A stretch of 9,318 bases of DNA from Chloroflexi bacterium RBG_13_46_14 (lineage in GTDB: Bacteria; Chloroflexota; Dehalococcoidia; Dehalococcoidales; UBA2162): positions 1-9,318 of the forward strand of contig MGML01000145.1 in assembly GCA_001796415.1 (NCBI GenBank). The letters run 5' to 3'. A program made the translations under genes and the position numbers. Below the pieces are notes generated by a model. It was not told the DNA's origin. It searched no databases and saw only the letters and a program-made list of their open reading frames with translations. Numbering within the stretch: the stretch's first letter is position 1; every line of letters starts with the position of its first letter. Positions 7,005-9,318 of this stretch are shown one piece after another.

Positions 7005-7005
7005 C

Positions 7006-8136
7006 ATGAAATTACATGGACCGGCAATACTGATACCGGCATTTATGGCTGTACTATTAATCGCGGGAGTGTTGAACGGATGCGCTCCACCGGAACTGCC
7101 TTACCTGATGCCGGTATCCGAGTTCTCCTTCACCGGCTTCTGGGATGAAATACTGAATACCACCGGGGCCAGTGGCAACCGTACACACCTGCAGTCGTTC
7201 GACCTGCGTACCAGAGAGGATAAGATTGTGTACAGTTCAGCCATGTTCAGCAGCTACGATAACGAGGGTAATCTCTTCAGTTTCGCAATCGTTACGGATT
7301 CCCAAGGGCAGCTCGAATGGTTAGGAGGAGACCTTCAGGAAGAAATACCTGAAAGACCCATGTACGATCCTGCGGAAACGTTCGCTGAACTGGACAGCAT
7401 CGGGATAGAATCAATTATCGACGGTGCAAAAAGCACCGATATCAGAATCGATTACATCTACGATGAGCGACATTGCAACTACGCCGATATGTACCGATTA
7501 GACAATGGTGAACTACTGCCGCTGCGTGAAGTCTCTTTCCGGAAAGACGCTTGCGCCGCAACGATTCAGGTCCTTCGTTCCTGCTCACGTGATGCAGACA
7601 CTCCCTTCGCCCTGGGGATGTTTCGATCAATGGGTGAATGGTGGTTTACCGGAAACGATCTTAAAAAGGCTGAATCGGTAGTATTGGCGAAAAACCAGCA
7701 GAGACCGGAGTTCGTCAGTTTTTTAAAGGGCATATACAACACAATACCGGAAGGCTGGGAAATGAGACTCAGTACCCATGAAGGCTATATGGATTCGCCG
7801 CAGGGATTGGAAGAGCCTCTTTTCAGGCTGGATTTCGAGGATACGGAGAACTCGTTTTCAATAGTACAGGACCCGACGAACACGACGATCTCTCCAAATC
7901 TGCGTTTGTTTTTCTATGATATCAAGGAAAAAGAAGCCATCATGAAGATAATCGAAGAGCAGGAGAAATATTCGTGGGATATCCCGTTATACTATGATGA
8001 AAGTCCTCTCTATATTGCGGTAACATCGCCGGTATATATCAACTGCGGCCGGTATGAGGATGAGGCGATGATGTATTATGAACCCCTTGAGGAGGCATTG
8101 AAAAGTTTTTTTATGGAAGAAAGAAACCGCACTTAA
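7006..8136 (+). CDS. Lipoprotein of unknown function, coupled to the gene upstream
   Basis: The 376-residue product begins 'MKLHGPAILIPAFMAVLLIA' with lipobox LNGC and Cys26. The mature part seems to have two halves. Residues about 35-215 have beta-rich segments such as 'SFDLRTREDKIVYSSAMFSS' and 'FSFAIVTDSQGQLEWLGG'. Residues about 235-372 include 'IPEGWEMRLSTHEGYMDS', 'LFRLDFEDTENSF' and the helix 'IKEKEAIMKIIEEQEKYSW', ending with 'AMMYYEPLEEALKSFFMEE'. I recognise no family, catalytic motif or metal site. Only 1 nt separates it from the gene at 6210, so the two products may act together or be made in fixed ratio. The frame is clean. A T7 run at 8106-8112 near the end is a minor slippage-prone spot but would change only the last few residues. 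Confidence 0.88.
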   Translation: MKLHGPAILIPAFMAVLLIAGVLNGCAPPELPYLMPVSEFSFTGFWDEILNTTGASGNRTHLQSFDLRTREDKIVYSSAMFSSYDNEGNLFSFAIVTDSQGQLEWLGGDLQEEIPERPMYDPAETFAELDSIGIESIIDGAKSTDIRIDYIYDERHCNYADMYRLDNGELLPLREVSFRKDACAATIQVLRSCSRDADTPFALGMFRSMGEWWFTGNDLKKAESVVLAKNQQRPEFVSFLKGIYNTIPEGWEMRLSTHEGYMDSPQGLEEPLFRLDFEDTENSFSIVQDPTNTTISPNLRLFFYDIKEKEAIMKIIEEQEKYSWDIPLYYDESPLYIAVTSPVYINCGRYEDEAMMYYEPLEEALKSFFMEERNRT

Positions 8137-8173
8137 CTGAAAGGAAACAACTGCGAAAAATTTACCTGGATAT

Positions 8174-8281
8174 ATGAGAAGAACCGGATTATTAGTGTTA
8201 CTCATGGCATCAGTACTGTTTTTCCCGGGTTGTGACGATACGAAAATAACCTCGACGCCGGAAATCGACTGGTCGATATAA
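8174..8281 (+). CDS. Very short lipoprotein-like ORF (35 aa), possible gene remnant
   Basis: ATG 8174 opens 36 codons ending in TAA at 8279-8281. The peptide 'MRRTGLLVLLMASVLFFPGC' is a complete lipoprotein signal, with two Arg, a hydrophobic core and a PGC lipobox at Cys20. Only 15 residues follow ('DDTKITSTPEIDWSI'). The ribosome site is weak (CTGGA shortly before the start). It lies in the 191-nt gap between 8136 and 8328, the widest gap in the cluster. No homologous sequence continues in any frame after the stop. It could be a real tiny lipoprotein, comparable in size to lysis or entericidin-type lipoproteins, or the stub of a longer lipoprotein whose body was deleted. The stub reading fits a region with two other broken genes. 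The rest of the gap shows nothing I can support. Confidence 0.5.
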   Translation: MRRTGLLVLLMASVLFFPGCDDTKITSTPEIDWSI

Positions 8282-8327
8282 GTTTCGAACATTTAAGAGT
8301 TAGGCTTAAAAGAATGGTTGGCAAAGT

Positions 8328-8717
8328 ATGAAGCACAGTTTTGTCAAAGCGATTACAGCTGTTTTACTGCTAACGGTTCTTTTTCCGGTGGTTTCCTGTA
8401 GTGATACCGTTGAGGATGCGGGTGCTGAAATAATGTCTCCGGCAGAGAAGGCGAGCGGGATCATCGGTTTGCCGGTGCCCCTGCCTGAGTACCTGCCGGA
8501 CGGTTATGAGATCCGGTCCATCGATGTAGAAGGAGACGCGGTACACAGATTCTGGGATATATCCGTTTTGATAAGCGATTCCGAAGACCTGGATTCCTCG
8601 AATAATATCAGCATGGATATCCACTGGTTTTATCCGGGGCTGAAACCCATTGATGTTGAAAAGGTTGCTGAATCGATGACGCAGGTTGCGCCGTTCTCCG
8701 GAAGCTGGCTGGATTGA
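8328..8717 (+). CDS. Small lipoprotein with a DUF4367-like 'YLPDGY' motif
   Basis: The 129-residue product starts 'MKHSFVKAITAVLLLTVLFP' with lipobox VVSC at Cys24. After a short acidic linker it reads 'IGLPVPLPEYLPDGYEIRSI'. This resembles the opening of DUF4367-type domains, where a 'P.YLPEGY' segment leads into a beta-sheet, as in many Firmicute and Chloroflexota envelope lipoproteins. The remaining 75 or so residues ('DISVLISDSEDL...NISMDIHWFYPG...VEKVAESMTQV') could hold only part of that domain, so the protein may be C-terminally shortened. It ends in a tandem TGATAA. The ribosome site is poor (GCAAAG just before ATG), and no better in-frame start exists upstream. The next gene starts 35 nt later. 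Its role is unknown; the family assignment is tentative. Confidence 0.75.
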   Translation: MKHSFVKAITAVLLLTVLFPVVSCSDTVEDAGAEIMSPAEKASGIIGLPVPLPEYLPDGYEIRSIDVEGDAVHRFWDISVLISDSEDLDSSNNISMDIHWFYPGLKPIDVEKVAESMTQVAPFSGSWLD

Positions 8718-8752
8718 TAACCCGCAAACAGAAAAGGAAGGAATGATAGTCT

Positions 8753-9318
8753 ATGAAATATAGATTACTATACTCGATACTGATTCTTAGTCTATCGGTA
8801 GGGTTGCTTACCGGCTGTGGAGATACCCGTCCCGATTATAAAGAAGTCGTTGAAAAAGCTATCGAAGCCGCTGATCAGGTACAATCATACCGGATCGAGA
8901 TGATAAGCAACAGTGTAGAGCAGGGAAATACCGGTCAAACAAGTACGCTTATGGAATTCGTCGCACCGGATCGCCTTCACACGTTTACCCACATGTCAGG
9001 GGGAATCAGCAGTAACGAAGAGATGATCCAGATAGGGACGACAATGTATACACGAGAGAATAACACCGATGACTGGCACGTCCGCGACTGGGAGGATGAA
9101 AGAATGGCTGCCCGCGATCTTGCTGGTGGGGTACTTCTGTCTTTCAATGAGCTTGTAGACGTGAAAGAACTCAAGGATGAAGAGATAGACGGAATAGATT
9201 GTTATCACTGCACCGGAAGCATGAATATGCAGGGCCAGCAGGAAGAGGAACTTGCCTCGTTAGACGAGTCCGATCCTTATTACGAACAACGGAAGCAGGT
9301 GTATGAATCTATTGAATA
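8753..9318 (+). CDS. LppX/LolA-like lipoprotein, cut by the window end
   Basis: ATG 8753 is preceded by AAGGAAGGA at about 8734-8742. The frame stays open to the right edge, giving 188 complete codons with no stop. The signal 'MKYRLLYSILILSLSVGLLT' leads to lipobox LTGC with Cys22. The mature start has a helix 'YKEVVEKAIEAADQVQSYRIEM', then paired strands: 'STLMEFVAPDRLHTF', 'EEMIQIGTTMYTREN' and 'DDWHVRDW'. The order helix, 'SYR', 'PDR', 'IG..MYTR', 'W' is the usual layout of LppX/LprG and LolA-like lipoprotein domains, a half-barrel that holds lipids or hydrophobic ligands in known members. 'IDCYHCTG' at about residues 144-151 carries two close cysteines that could form a disulfide or bind metal. 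Ligand and partner cannot be told, and the C-terminus lies outside the window. Confidence 0.85.
   Translation, partial: MKYRLLYSILILSLSVGLLTGCGDTRPDYKEVVEKAIEAADQVQSYRIEMISNSVEQGNTGQTSTLMEFVAPDRLHTFTHMSGGISSNEEMIQIGTTMYTRENNTDDWHVRDWEDERMAARDLAGGVLLSFNELVDVKELKDEEIDGIDCYHCTGSMNMQGQQEEELASLDESDPYYEQRKQVYESIE

Noticed and set aside
8292..8310. Inverted repeat TTTAAG/CTTAAA with a 7-nt loop
   Set aside because: The stem is 6 bp and nearly all A/T with no following T-run; too weak for a terminator or operator call.
8977..9208. Two overlapping minus-strand open frames near the right edge
   Set aside because: They are opposite the LppX-like gene, whose plus-strand frame is open to the edge with a good ribosome site and lipobox.

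Overview
The window is a plus-strand run of short-spaced genes, nearly all encoding secreted lipoproteins. After the 3' end of one truncated gene, ten consecutive reading frames start with a type II (lipobox-Cys) signal peptide. I found no metabolic enzymes, RNA genes, mobile elements or CRISPR arrays, and no convincing promoter or terminator. The host is probably a bacterium with intermediate GC, Shine-Dalgarno-led starts and some TTG starts. The mix of propeller, LRR and LolA/LppX-like lipoproteins resembles what I associate with Chloroflexota (Dehalococcoidia-type) genomes. That assignment is inference and weak.

Layout: (1) 2-289, 3' end of a repeat protein with 'DG..LWG.DGI' motifs. (2) 313-1320, internalin-like LRR lipoprotein with a TTG start. 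(3) 1346-2541 and 2566-3762, a tandem pair of paralogous lipoproteins of no family I recognise; the first copy is frameshifted at a (GA)5 tract. (4) 3778-5001, a TolB-like propeller lipoprotein cut by an in-frame TAG at 4666. (5) 5006-6172, a Reg_prop-type propeller lipoprotein. (6) 6210-7004 and 7006-8136, two tightly coupled lipoproteins of unknown function. (7) 8174-8281, a 35-codon lipoprotein-like ORF. (8) 8328-8717, a short lipoprotein with a DUF4367-like motif. (9) 8753 to the window end, an LppX/LolA-like lipoprotein cut by the edge.

The gene-to-gene gaps of 1 to about 40 nt, apart from one 191-nt gap, suggest one long transcription unit. The products would coat the outer face of the cytoplasmic membrane, or the envelope, with beta-propeller and LRR ectodomains suited to binding proteins or glycans. 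The strongest observations are the two interrupted genes. In both, the sequence after the lesion still reads as good homologous protein. This is consistent with recent decay, reversible (phase-variable) switching, recoding, or sequencing/assembly error.
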